From NCBI GenBank assembly GCA_944470555.2, contig OX104134.1:100496701-100560700 (forward strand): 64,000 nt of DNA, written 5' to 3'. The stretch's first letter is position 1; every line of letters starts with the position of its first letter. The notes beneath the pieces were generated by a model. The model worked only from the letters and a program-made list of their open reading frames with translations, did not search any database and had not been told where the DNA came from. The DNA comes from Heterobilharzia americana (taxonomy: Eukaryota; Platyhelminthes; Trematoda; Strigeidida; Schistosomatidae). The position numbers and the translations under genes are program-made. Positions 28,801 through 41,104 of the stretch are shown in pieces.

Positions 28801-29900
28801 TGACATTGTGAATGGAATGTGGGGAATACGTCGCCCAACTCTTGCTATGAAGATTAGAAGGTGCTGTAAAAAATCTAAAACAAACCAGAAAAGATGAACT
28901 AGTGCTGAATGAATGTGATTGTGTGAATCATTATAATATGGGTTCCCTTCCGACTGATTCTAATAATTGACTATCCCAGTATTCATGAAAATGAGCAGTC
29001 CTCCAGTTATAACTATGGCGGAGCCGTTTGACGAAGATAGAGCTCCGACGCAGAAAACATAAGAAAACCGCTCAGTGTTCAAACCTGGTCATGCGCAAAC
29101 ACTCAGCGATGCAAATGGATTTGAGTTTTATCTGGCTCCTGCTTGTTATCTTTTGACAACTTCGCACCACTTTTGACTTTTGTTTCTGCATTTCTTTGTC
29201 TTTCATCTTCGTGTATTCTCGCTTAGTGTGTCCATATTAAGTATGGCAACTTTGACCGTTGCCCAGTAATTCCAGGTCCCATGCTGGTATCGACTAACTG
29301 ACATATTTAACGTGACGTACCACCTGGTGCGCTAATGTCCGTCAATATACATACTAGGTATTGTAGATCTTGAGTACGTATCAAATTCTTTGTCATCTGA
29401 TACTTAAGGTTTTGCCACAATTTCCACCTCTATGTGTAAAATATCATAATTTTATGTGCATATTGATGAAATACACACGTGAAACAGTCAATGTCAGGAT
29501 GTGATTGCTCACGATTCCCTTCACCTTCAAAAGAAGTAAGTAGTAGACAAGGACGAGGATTATCAAGTTACATTTTACTTGATTGGCTATACTATTTCTG
29601 ACGTAAGGATAGGTGTATATGGATTTATTCGCTGAAATGATTTTACTTAACTTTACTCTACCACGCTAGAAAGATCTGTTGGATACCTGAAAGATTTAAA
29701 ATCTTTAATGGCCATAGTGCAAGTAATCTGTGCAGTGAAGCTTTGAGGGAAAATTGCTGCTGGCCATTTGACGTATGACAGAAATAAGGTATTTTCTGAT
29801 AATACCCAGCATTCCAAGTATATGCTAACTTTATTTCGCGGGAAAGACGGGTTGCAGCGAAGAATTAAAACACAACTCATCGACCATGTGAACGATCATG
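28801..29900. other. Sequence without recognised feature
   Basis: No exon, repeat family or RNA gene recognised. It probably lies beyond or within the 3' part of TTC14. Confidence 0.4.
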
Positions 29901-29909
29901 CAATGAGCA

Positions 29910-30045
29910 CCACCAATTGTGTGAGGGGTAATGATACTACCCCACTGCCAGACCTCGATAGGCGGAGCGGGACTTAAACCTGTCTGTAACGCACTTGTTG
30001 GAAACTCAGTAGTTAGACTGACGGACCACAGATCCATGCAAGCCA
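29910..30045 (-). repeat. tRNA-derived SINE, copy 12
   Basis: Reverse-strand blocks: CAGACCTCGATAGGCGGAGC, GGGACTTAAACCTGTCTGTA and TAGACTGACGGACCACAG. Confidence 0.55.
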
Positions 30046-30049
30046 CAAA

Positions 30050-30760
30050 AGGTCAGCTAAAAAGTTGCAGGAAGCAGCGGCGCCAGGCAATAACAAACAG
30101 GTATTTAAATTTATTAAGCAAGCTGAGCTTCAAAAATTTGCAATTACTGCGAATATAAGCGAGGAATATAGGCGCACGATCAACTGACAGTGGACAAGAC
30201 TGGAGTGATGGACAGAACACTTCGATGAACAGTTCAACTGACTTCTAGACACTCTTCGGTTTTCTGATATCCAGAACCTCCAGCTCTTATATAATGCTGT
30301 AAGTAACTTCAAACGGGGAAGGGCAGCAAACACAGATGGACCAGCAACGGATATCCTTAAGGACGGTGGGTGGGGATTATTGAGACGATTAGGTGATGTA
30401 TTAACTGTATTAACTGGTGTATGTGAGCCAGATATGACTGACCTGAGTGACCTCACTCACTGATTATCCCCATTTTCAAGAACAAATGGAAATTCTCTTA
30501 TGATAACCAGGGAGAAATCATTCGCCTAGCTAATCCACGATCCAATACCGCAAGTCCTATGGCTACTAGACATCGAAAAGGGTCTAGCAAACAAGAAAAT
30601 TAGGTAGTTTTAAGAAGTGATCATGAATGCATCAACTAAATTTTTACTTTTCTCCAGGTGTATACTCAAATACCTGTCAGCATATTAGAGCTTACGGTGA
30701 ATAGTGTCATCAAGGATATCCACTCTCACCATTTTCACCTAATTTTGTCATAGATATCAG
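30050..30760 (+). mobile_element. RTE fragment, linker and early RT (family A)
   Basis: On the + strand it decodes to decayed counterparts of [18 protein letters not shown] (here EAAAPGNNKQVFKFIKQ), [11 protein letters not shown] (WTEHFDEQFN) and [11 protein letters not shown] (FKRGRAANTDG). It then runs into the HRGISLTN zone and a jump towards the HVRAYGEL region. Opposite orientation to the neighbouring copies. Confidence 0.75.
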
Positions 30761-30764
30761 ACAG

Positions 30765-32160
30765 GATGGACAGAAGCAACGTAAAATCTCACAAACAAAT
30801 GCATCGGCTCAAGTTGCCACACTTCACAGTAGAACACAAAGAACACGTGGATAGAAAACGACAAATATCAAGGTAGACAAAGTTGTGTGAGAGAATAAAC
30901 AATCTGAAAAAAAAGGTTAGTGAAAATATTCAAGCTTTACAAGACGTCAAGGAGTGAATAGATCTGCATCATTGTGACCAGTAAAGGAGAATATTCTTAG
31001 CTCCATCCTGAAGTTAGTGCTGATGATGTCATCTAGAAAGACGATGAAAGCTTTACGATTAAACAACCCAGCTCAGATAACACAATACAACCAAGACCAT
31101 TGTGACCAGTTTTCAGCCATGTCACCAAAAGTCCTCAATCGCTGATTTTTATCGTCTCCAGGACCTCAGCCAGGTGGTCTGCATCTCCCAACACTGCTCA
31201 GAACAACAGTAAGAGACTCCATCGACTGGTCTGGTGACCTTGAGTCCTCTTCCAACCTAATCTAACATCCTCTACCATAGCACATTTACGTAAGTGGTGA
31301 CTCGGCATGCATAACACATTTTCAAGCCACTTCAAGCGATGGAGATTTACAACCACATCAATCGACTTACCTGTCTTACCTAGTACCCTTCGCCTGACGT
31401 CAACGCTGTTCACATGGTGATTCCATCAAACGGGAGCAATGTTACGAATACATCTGTGATCAAAACCTGCAACCACCCCATGTCTTCTGTTTTCAACGGC
31501 TGTCTCACAGCCATACAACAGGACAGAACGGACTGCAGAGCATTATACTCATTCTTTGACAGACAGTCGGATATCTCTCCATTCAGAACCAAAAAATGAC
31601 GCAGGTTGGCAAATATCAAACGGGCTTTCTGTATCCGAGCTGAGATTTCGTTAGCAACCACCATTTTTAGGCTAATGCAACTCCCCAAGTAAAGTGAAAT
31701 GATCGATACATTCCACCACTTTACTCTTTATCCGTAAACTGAGAGTAGTTATGTAGCACCCTTCGAGTATCAGCTTACAACTGAGAGGTCCGAAACGTAT
31801 GTCATACACATACATACACATACTGCTGCACAACGCGTTCAGAAAATACTGCATTTCGTCAGTGTCTCCATTCAGTAGGACAATATCATCTGCATACCCC
31901 AAGTCAACCAGATGACCTACAGGAAGTAGATCAATCCCTGTGAAGTCAGACGTACCTAAGATCATGTCCATTAGCACGCCTGTAACGAAGTTAAATAGGA
32001 ACAGTGACAGTCGATATCCTTGGCGAACATCACCATGAGCCCTTTCACGGTTGCGTGAGTTTGAATAGAGAGCTTTGATAAGCGTAAGTGAGACATAGCA
32101 GGGATCGATCTCTCCACATGAAAATCAAAGTAAACATACAGTACGTAGACCATTAAGTCA
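30765..32160 (-). mobile_element. RTE fragment, 3' half (family A subfamily 2)
   Basis: 3' UTR (CAAGTTGCCACACTTCACAG) and then decayed coding back to the RT. 31198-31413 shows RRRVLGKTGKSIDVVVNLHR and 31410-31977 includes [14 protein letters not shown], the RT active site YADD preserved. It ends near the motif preceding VRQGCP. Frameshifts separate the pieces, so it is a dead copy. Confidence 0.85.
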
Positions 32161-32585
32161 TTTTAAATGAAGACGCCTACAAGACAGTCATGAATAACAG
32201 CTTAAGTGTTTACGATATGTTTCATATCTAAGAGTTAAATGTAACTCCAAGACTGGCCTGCATTAATCCCTCACCCAATAATAGGAAGTGAAGTGACTGA
32301 ATACAATGACCGTTTCACCAACTTTGTAAAACTAAACAGCTCTGATACATTGCCAGTCGACAAACATTCGGCATGAATGTAGAAGGGCTGATTGATTGTT
32401 ACCAACCAGCATTATTTGCAGCGATAGCGACATCTGAACGCCTACCAAACATCAGGCGTACTACACAAAGGTCCTCTCTGTCCAACTATATGGCGGTAAA
32501 TTATGACCCTTAAAGATAAACGACATGAGAAGACCCAAGGAGCTCGACCACCGTTGCCTTTGTAGCACAGACTGCGTGACGGAGG
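32161..32585. other. Spacer between two RTE copies
   Basis: No recognised feature. Confidence 0.4.
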
Positions 32586-32589
32586 TCCG

Positions 32590-34190
32590 ACACATCTATC
32601 ATCATCGCCATCAACGTAGGACCAGGTATCATTGAATAACAGTCTCACTTGCTACACATCAAACAACAATAAAATCACATCAAATACAAAGAAACAAAGA
32701 AGAACCACTCAAGAACAGTACTAATTAGTAAAACAGAGGAAGGAAAAATAAGAAAACACTCGATTCAATATGACGATCATCATGAAAATAATGTCGCGAT
32801 ACATCTGAGACAATGCGTTCCACTCTCAGCAATACCAAACCAATCATTGTCTCCAACCACTCGTTTTTGTAGTCACACCAAGTCTACATTACCCTGTACC
32901 GCTCACATCATCGGTCAAAGACTTCCTACACTCAAAATATGTCTCATTCTAGTCACCGCTAACCCTCTTTTCAAACTGAACCAACCTCAGCTAACACTGT
33001 CCAATCAGGCACATTGTCAATCACTAGGCATCTTTCACCCATCTTAGTCGATAGAGTTTCATAACTTCATCCACTGACTTTTATCTTCTCTATAAAACTC
33101 TACTCCTGTCTCCTTTATTACTGACATCCTGACAACACAACACATAGCCTATGCTACAAAACCAATGGTGGTCAGACACCTCTACCTTTAAACGTCATTT
33201 TTCACAGTCATACAGTAGAACAGAGTGAACTCCAGACCAGTACACTCCATTCTTAATAGAAAACCAATCGGATATAGAGGTCGTGACATAAATGGTCCAA
33301 CTTCTCGATAGCCAATCCGGCCTTTTGTATCCACGTACAGACTTCGTCGGTCACTGATCCAACTTCCTAGGTGAGTCAAATGCTCAATGCACTCAACCAT
33401 TCGTGCTATTTGTACTCCCACTACCACTGAATCCCAGTCCTGGGGCAACAATTTGCATTTCAATGGCAACAAACACGTCCCAAACATTCTCAAATTGCCC
33501 ACTCAACTTGTCCACAAGATTATGCATCTTGTCAGCGTCTTCACCCAACAGGACCATGTTATCTGTGCACTCGACATTTACTAAGGACTCTCGTGTGACA
33601 AGATCAATCCGTATGAAGTCAGATGGCGAGAAAGAGACCTCCACGACCACGTCTAGCACAAAAATGAATGAGAATGGAAAGAGTGGACAACCTTGACGGA
33701 CACAATTCGACGTACACAGTTCACCTGACAAATTAGCAAAGGCTCTGGCAAGCCCAAGGATATTCGAATATTTAGCCTTCAACAAAATGTTATGCTTACC
33801 CGGTACCTGTTTCAGTGCTGGAAGCTACTAATAGACTTCTCAGCTGACGGAGTTGAAGATTACCTTTAGGTTTAGAAATACGGCATTTGTCAGGCCCGGG
33901 TGTGTGTTGCAAGACCTAACAAAAGGTAACTATGTGGTAGACACATCAATGACCGGTGGTGAATCCTTCCTGGCTTTTTTATATTCGCTGTTCCTAAGCT
34001 TCACCCATATAACTGTTGGTTACAGAACCTAGAATCTTGGACATTACGTTGGTCAGATTGGTTATTCTGTGGTTATCATCAGAGGACTTTTCCTCTCTTC
34101 TGAAGACTTGAACAATCAGTGGTTGACACTTCACTTCATACAGAAAGTTGATCCATTATCTTCTCGAAGCCATCTTCTCAGTTATTATAA
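32590..34190 (-). mobile_element. RTE fragment, 3' half (family A)
   Basis: Starts with the RTE 3' tail and UTR (CATCAACGTAGGACCAGGTA). The coding remnant includes GELCTSNCVRQGCPLFPFSF (33785-33393 region) with the active site degraded to [13 protein letters not shown] where [13 protein letters not shown] stands in the full element. It continues to about 34190. Confidence 0.85.
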
Positions 34191-34344
34191 CAATACCAAG
34201 AACTATCCAGCATATCCGATTTAGCTTCAACGAACATACATCATCTCAATGCTGGGACCAATATGCCACACGTTCATTACAATAATCTGTTTAAATCCCG
34301 CACGTTTTAGCACTTTTTCATTCAGTTCAATCTTGACACATAGA

Positions 34345-34910
34345 CAAACAGACTGACAAAACCAACATAGAATCTGGCTCCAAAGTGCATCAGTTCAAGT
34401 TGTCATACGTCACAGTAGTAGTGTGGATAGATAAAGACTGACATCAAAGTAAAAGTGTATGAGGGGAGAAGGAATTTGGAAATGGAAGCTAGTGAAAATG
34501 TTTAAGCTTTGGAAGACGTCAAAGAATAAATACATTTGCGCCATTGTAACCGATTTCCAGCTTTTTCACCATGACTCTCTAAACATTGATTTCTAAGGTG
34601 TCAGTGACCCCAGTCACTAAGTCAATATCTCCCACGTGACTCACACCAATACTCAGAGACTTCATGGATTGGTACCACGGTTTAGTGTGCTTAACTTGAA
34701 CCCTCTTCAAACCTAATCCCCGAGGATTGCACGCCGAAGTAGACGGTGGTGCGGCAAAAGTGATACATGTTCGCTGAAGATGCACAACCTCATTGACCGA
34801 CTTGCCTGCTTCACATACTACTCTCTGCGTAATCTCTACTGGGCTCAAATAATGATTCCATCATATGTGAGCAACGCTATGAAGATATCTCCGGTCAAAA
34901 ATATGCAGTC
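34345..34910 (-). mobile_element. RTE 3' fragment (family A subfamily 2)
   Basis: CATAGAATCTGGCTCCAAAG and CAAGTTGTCATACGTCACAG are the subfamily 3' UTR. Decayed C-terminal coding follows (GTGACCCCAGTCACTAAG). It abuts the ATT-tail end of the family B element at about 34913. Confidence 0.7.
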
Positions 34911-34912
34911 TC

Positions 34913-35678
34913 TTGCATTATTATTATTTGTCCCTTGGGTTCCCAATGGAACATAGGGCTTCAGTAGCACAGTCGCCATTTCACTCTCTTCTCTGCAACC
35001 TTTTTTACCTGACTCCACGACTCCCCATAACCTTCCATCTCTTCCTCACACAATTTCCTCCATGTCACCCTCATCTAGGACGCCAACTCATCGTTTACCA
35101 TTCCAGTTCCACTCGACAATCTGGCCTGACTCGTGATGTCCCAAAATGGTCTTCACAGTGTATGCCCAATCCAATCCATCTCCACTTTCGTCTTCTGCAT
35201 ATTTGTTGGCGATAGGTTCCTGGTTGGTTCGTTGCCAGCCAGCCAGCCATCCAGGCAGCCAGAATTACTTGTTGCTTATTCTTATTATTCTGGTCATCTG
35301 ATCTCCATCTTCAGTATCGAGTGAGCGTAGGCGGAAGCCGTTGGTGTGATGTATGTGTGCGGTTTGCTGAAACTGCTTTCGTAATGCGCTGCCAACTCTC
35401 TCAACCATCACATAGAAGCACTGACTAACTTCACTGACTTAGTGTTGCAAATCCGCATCTTGTTCTCTGTCCTGAGTGGAGTAGATCTTCACACAGACTT
35501 CAGGTTACTGAAGGCCTGTCTTGCTGTCTTTCCAATCCTGGCTTTGACATCAGCATCTGTGCCCGTGTCGCCTGTAGTTGGGACGATGCTACCCTGCCTA
35601 GGTAGGTGGTGTAGGTGAAAGAGACTACTTCCTTTAGGTTTCTCCCGTTCATGATGATCGGTGCTAGCTGTTGTATAT
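34913..35678 (-). mobile_element. RTE family B, 3' part of a split copy
   Basis: TTATTATTTGTCCCTTGGGT through TTTCTCCCGTTCATGATGAT is collinear with 24100-24750 of the other family B copy (RT C-terminal and 3' end). The collinearity stops at about 35678. The endonuclease part of what is probably the same copy resumes at 38135. Confidence 0.8.
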
Positions 35679-36830
35679 CAGCTAAACACTAAATACTATT
35701 TAGGATAAAAGGTGACTTGCACATTTTTTACTTTCTACTTTCTAGAGATTCATTCTTTCCTCAATACTGTATCATTCGAAGTTCATGATTCTCGTTGCTT
35801 GATTCCTAAATAGATGTTAACATACAAAATAAAGCTAATGTGCGCAGAATCATAGGTGTATACTGGCTGATGATTTACACAATCATACTTCCACTTAATC
35901 TGCATTTACGTCTAATTCTGAACCCCATAATTATGCAACTGACGCTTATGCTACCCTATCATTTACTGAGGTGCAACAACTACTTCAGGGTCCGAAAACA
36001 GGTTCACATACGGGCTGCAAACAGAACCCGTTATCTTAAATTGTCGCAGTTATGCAGCAACAAATAGACCATGAGTACACTACACTGACGCACCGCTGTC
36101 GTGCTACAGACAGTTTGAAATTAATTGACAAATAGAAAACAGTCACGTTAATATATCATCTTCTAGACTATTAAGATACACAGTGGATATCACAGCTAAT
36201 AACGAAGAATAAACAGGAAAAAAATTTGATGGTAATCACGGCAACGAACCTTAGCTCGAAGGTGTCTTGTAAGTGCCGCATACGTATTGCAATCTTCAGA
36301 CCGTCGAATTTTTATTTCCCTCACAGACAACCTTTTTGGTTTTCGTCCAAATTGAGTTTCGCAACATTTCGAAGAAGTGGGTTGAGGGAAAACGTCAAAA
36401 GATGATGGCCCGAAGATAGTTTCTTCCATCTGTTGAGTGTAAATCAACGTCAGCTTCGCAAACCATTTGAAGTATGCTCCAACCTTGCAAAGTGTCCTTC
36501 AAATGGTGGTTGACCGAATAGAAGAAGCAAGCACCTAAGTGGCTTCCACGTCTACAATCCATGGACATCTACTCACTGCAGTTGTTAACCTATGTGCAAA
36601 CATGTGTGCAAGTAAAGATTCAGATATCACATTTGTTGTCTGAGGATAGGAGGCTGAGAGTCCAATATCCAATATCTTTTCAATGAGCTTGTGTATACCA
36701 GTTGATTTTTTCGCTCTCACTTCTTGGTCTTGCGGAACAGCTCCAGATCTTTGGTGGATTCCGATGCAGTAGGTCCAGCCACTCGTCTGCTAAAGCTCTG
36801 ATTTACAGAACAGGAAGTTAAGTGTTGGTT
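35679..36830. other. Unassigned insert with two protein-like decayed frames
   Basis: On the + strand, about 35905-36130 reads NSEPHNYATDAYATLSFTEV, QQLLQGPKTGSHTGCK, a stop, then MQQQIDHEYTTLTHRCRATD. On the - strand, one frame from about 36805 down to 36196 has only two stops. It reads EVRAKKSTGIHKLIEKILDI, LLAHMFAHRLTTAVSRCPWI, and after the stops EETIFGPSSFDVFPQPTSS and RKPKRLSVREIKIRRSED. I recognise neither. Both may be relics of one transposon or of host exons. Confidence 0.4.
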
Positions 36831-38135
36831 TGTTTGCCTTGGACTGTGGTGCAGTTGGCTTCTTCAGATGTCGAGTTGCTAGACAGTTGTTTGGACTGGT
36901 CGCTAGAAGGGGTTAGGGATAATGAAGAGAAAACCTAGAAAGTGTTTGTGTGAGTAAAGAAGGGAGCAGAAGTGAACTAATGTAATAATCTACTTACACC
37001 CAAGTAAGGTGAGTAGGGGTGCAAAGGTGTGAAGAACTTAGGTAAGTGAGGCTAACTTATGGCAAGTGGAAGGGGTGAAGAGGGCTTAAATGGTTACAAT
37101 AGAAAGGAAACTGGTTGGGGTGGCTTGACGTCACTTCTTGTTCCAGATATGTGTGGGCAGACCGTGAGTCTCTGCATGACTGTCTAGCCTCTTCTTGAAG
37201 CTTTCAACAGTTGGGGCGGAGACCACTTCTGCTGGTAGTGAGTTCCAGTACACACAGACTCGCAGGTAGAAGAGATGTGGACGCGCATGCGTCTTTGACC
37301 TTTGGTGGGCTATTCTATTGGGGTTTCCTCGAGGATCTCCGTAGTGGCCACTCGGAAGAACTCCTTTGTTTGGGTGACTTGGGTTACTCATTATTTTGTT
37401 AAGTCGCCATGCATCCTTTGATAGCCAAGGGAGTATAGACCCAGGTCTTTGAGTCTATCCTCATATGGTCTTCGTTGCATTCCAACGAACCCTTTTGTGG
37501 CTCGCCTCTGGACTTTCTCCAGTAGGTTCGCGCCCCTTTTCAGCTGTGGTGGAGCGAGGACGTTATGGACCTCTAAGTGGGGTCTTACGTAAGTCTTGTA
37601 GAGCTTCAGGGAGAGTTCTGGGGTGGGGGCACCCAGTTGTCTACGGACAAAGCGCAGTACCCCACATGCTTTTGAGGCATCGCCTGAGTAACTGGAACTG
37701 GTGTCCAGTTTCGCCGTAGCCGTTAAACCCAGGTCTTTTTCTACTGTGGCATGGAATAGACGTGAACCACAGAGATAGTGGGACTTTTCTGGGGATCAGG
37801 AGTGCGGAAAAACATGGACCGGCACTTACCCAGATTAAATGCCGATTCGTTATTACTTCCTCATCCCTCTAGTGTTCTCAGGTCCTTTTGTAATGTTACA
37901 GATTCCGCTTCGTAAGTTATTGCCCTCCATAACTTGACATCATCAGCGTTTAGGAGAATGGGGGGGCTGATATGTTGCTGCAGGTCATTTGCCAACAGTA
38001 GGAACAACAGTGGGCCCAAGATTGCCCCTTGTGAGCCACCGGATGAGGATGTTCCCCAAGTTGAGTAAACCCCGCTGACTTTCATACAGAACTCCCTGTT
38101 GTCTAAATAGTTCTGCGGTCCACCACTTACTTCTT
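36830..38135 (-). mobile_element. CR1-like non-LTR element, 5'-truncated
   Basis: On the - strand, 38135-37861 encodes RT motifs SSGGSQGAILGPLLFLLLAND and LLNADDVKLW, where FADD of the family reads NADD. It then decays to the C-terminal VYWNSLPAEVVSAPTVESFK (37391-37131) and a 3' UTR. It separates two halves of a family B RTE and was therefore inserted into it. Confidence 0.8.
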
Positions 38136-39690
38136 TGAAGGATTCCAAATTGATTTTGAAGGTTCCTTGCACTAGATAGTGAGTGGTATGGACCTACATC
38201 TGCTTCCCTCCTTGATTCTGATCTTGTGTCAAGTAGGCTGCGTCTCCACTCTCTTCATATTGAAATGAAGTTGATCTGATTTTTAGTGTGTCCAGTGTAG
38301 CGTTTCATAAGCTCTGTTCTGTTCCTCTTTTCGCTGCTCATTCTTGCACTGCACTGGTTTATCTTCCTACTGTATCACCTTCCATGTGTCCATCGAGATC
38401 CATTCCTTGTCTCTTCTTCTTCCTTACTAATACGGTTATGCATGCTTCTTTCCATATCTCTTTTAAAGAGTTCCATTGTTCCACCGTGAAGGTTTCTTCG
38501 GGGATGTTGCTCAATATCTCCCATTCTGTCCTAATGACTGATGCGAAGATGTCCTTTGTAGTTTCGTCCTTCATTCCAGTTTCTGTTCTGAGTGTTCAAC
38601 CTGAACTGTGGTCTATCATCACCAACTTCTGTGAAGACTTTCAAATTGATTTTGAAGGTTCCTTGCACTAGGTAGTGAGTGGTATGAACCTACATCTGCT
38701 TCCCTTCTTGATTCTGATCTTGTGTCCAGTAGGCTGCGTCTCCACTCTCTTCATATTGAAATGAAGTCGATCTGATTTTTAGTGTGTCATGGTGTCTGGT
38801 GAAATCAATTTCACTTTGTGAATATGCTTGTGTTTGTACACACTGCCTCACTCCAATCACCAAATCGTTGAATGCTCAGAAGTTTTCGAACAGTTCTGCA
38901 TTCTCATACATCATTTCACCGAGTGGTTCTCGACCCATGTCCAGGTCTCTTCCTGTGTTGTTTGTTCCCAGTTTGGCATTCATGTCAGCCATTAGAATGA
39001 ATTTTGATATCGTCGACTGGAATCTTGTCCTGTATTGATTGCAGCTGTCTGTAGAATTCCTCCCTTTTCTCTTCATCTGCATTATTTATAGGTGCGTAGC
39101 AGTGGCATTGTATGATTGTGACCTTCCTTTCTTTTGAGTTGAACCTTGCTGTCATGATCCTGCAGGAGGAGATTGGTTCCCACTTCATGAGAGAGAGCCT
39201 TCTATGCTCTTCAAGGGGACATCATGATAGCTACTCGAAAACTCAGTGTGCTCGTGGTTGTCGTTTGGGTGACACTATCGGAGTAGATTATTGACTCTGG
39301 AGTTGACAGTTTGGAGAGTCCACTTCCATTCCACCTGCTTTCGCAGATTCCTAGCACTTCAATGCTATGCCTTCTCATCTGTTTTGCAATGTGGGCAGCC
39401 TTGCTAAGTTCAAACATAGTGCGGACATTCTATTTCCCCATTTTCGCTTTGGTTTGCATCGAGAGAATCGAAGGCATATGTGCTAATTGGCTTTGCGAAG
39501 GCTTTCACCAACCGGCATCATTTCGTCGCTCTGATTCCAGCGAGGAATGAGTTTGTTTTTATTTTTATATTTTCCGTGCTTTGAAGTTTGTTTACCTATT
39601 GAACTGGTTTTCCGGGGTAGGGCTGCTGGCTTTATTGTCAATGTTCTGTATTTACCCTGGCTTATGACCGGCTAGTAAGTGGTGAAGTAT
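38135..39690 (-). mobile_element. RTE family B, 5' part of the split copy
   Basis: Collinear with 25500-26580: MFELSKAAHIAKQMRRHSIE with [14 protein letters not shown], then [22 protein letters not shown] and ADMNAKLGTNNTGRDLDMGR (GDxN replaced by ADMN). The 5' UTR lies near 39600-39690 (CCGGTCATAAGCCAGGGT). A stretch of about 450 bases seems present twice (38150-38300 and 38620-38790: TTTGAAGGTTCCTTGCACTA), a local duplication. Confidence 0.8.
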
Positions 39691-40560
39691 TTCAGTGGGT
39701 GAGGCTAATCTGCTGCTTACATTTGGCGTTTTCCTCCTGATCTATAGATGGCTGAAGGATTCTCGAGCGCAGGAAGGGAGCCCCACACCTTGCCTACTTT
39801 CACCACAAGGGAGTTGGTGCTGATCATCTTGTGTGATCTCTCATACTCTGCTCTTAACTTGTGGCCTCGAAAGTGGTTTATCTTATTAGGGCGTTGGACG
39901 AATCCGTCAGGGCGAAGGGTTTTATGGGGAATGTTGCACATCGTGGTCTCATCCCCTCCGGCTCTCCAGTGTCGCGCCGGCCACAGTTTGAGAGCAACCG
40001 GGCGATCTCGAGTAGGTTGGCGCCATGGTCCAATAACATTTTTGTAGCTCTTCTCTGAACCCATTCCCGGATGGCGATATCCTTCTTCAAGTACGCGGAC
40101 ATTCATGGCGAGATATTTTCAAGATGAGTATGGATATAAAGTCCATACACCGGCGAGAAGAGCCAAAGTTAGGCTCCCCAAAGTCCGTGAAAAAGACCAC
40201 AAGGCTTTGTAGGTTTTGTTGGCTGAAAGGCAACAATGGGTCAAAGCTCTAGGTGAGCCACCTAAAGCAACTCCCATATCTTTTTAAGTGTTTGGGTGAG
40301 ATAGATGTACATTACACCCAGCGTCTGGACTGGAACTACTTTTGTGTTTGTCCTCAATCACTACTCTACGCTCCTCCATGTTGAGAGGGAGCAAGCCTTC
40401 ATCGATCCAATTTGGGATTTTGGGAGGTATTTCTGGAGGACCAAACTATCCCTCGGCTCCCTTATTTCCCTCCGAATCTTCAAACCCGCAACATATAACA
40501 GCGAGTGAGAACTGAGATTTTCTGGCGGCAAGAAACAGTAGTGGACCAAGATTAGAGACC
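39690..40560 (-). mobile_element. CR1-like fragment, RT C-terminal region
   Basis: Decayed frames show ANKTYKALWSFSRTLGSLT-like, EWVQRRATKMLLDHG (a hallmark of CR1 C-termini) and HKLRAEYERSHKMISTNSLV with VWGSLP. Immediately adjoins the 5' end of the family B RTE copy. Confidence 0.7.
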
Positions 40561-41104
40561 GTTTAGGTAGAGAGGATCCAGTTCTGGCTCACTGCCACCT
40601 GATGTAATAAGTAGTACGTTTGGAGTTGTGTTACATTTTAACGTGATTTCGTAACTGTATCATAACTTTGTTATTCACGTCATCATAAACCTACTTAATT
40701 CTCAAACGACTAATCACATGTCAGACATGCAACTAGATATGGCTAATGCATGTAAAAAGGCACGGACACAACTGCCTGTGGAACAGCGCATCAACAATGC
40801 CCAAATGTTGGTGACTCCAAAAGCAGATTCCTCTTGCAACAGCATAAGCGAGTCAGCTTATACTCCAGTTATGCTCAAAAGAAGAACTGCGCTCGATAAG
40901 ACAGCCAACGTTAATAATAATAGAAACACCCAGTCACACCGTAATGCGTGAGTAATGCGGGCGAATGCCTAATTAATGGAGTCACTAGCCATGATGTACC
41001 GATCGATAGGTAAGGGGTAGGAAATTTTTACATAAAATTTCCCTGCCCTGTGGAAATAAGGCGGAGAGTGAGTAAATGATGCAGGTAGTGCTGAAATAAG
41101 GCGG

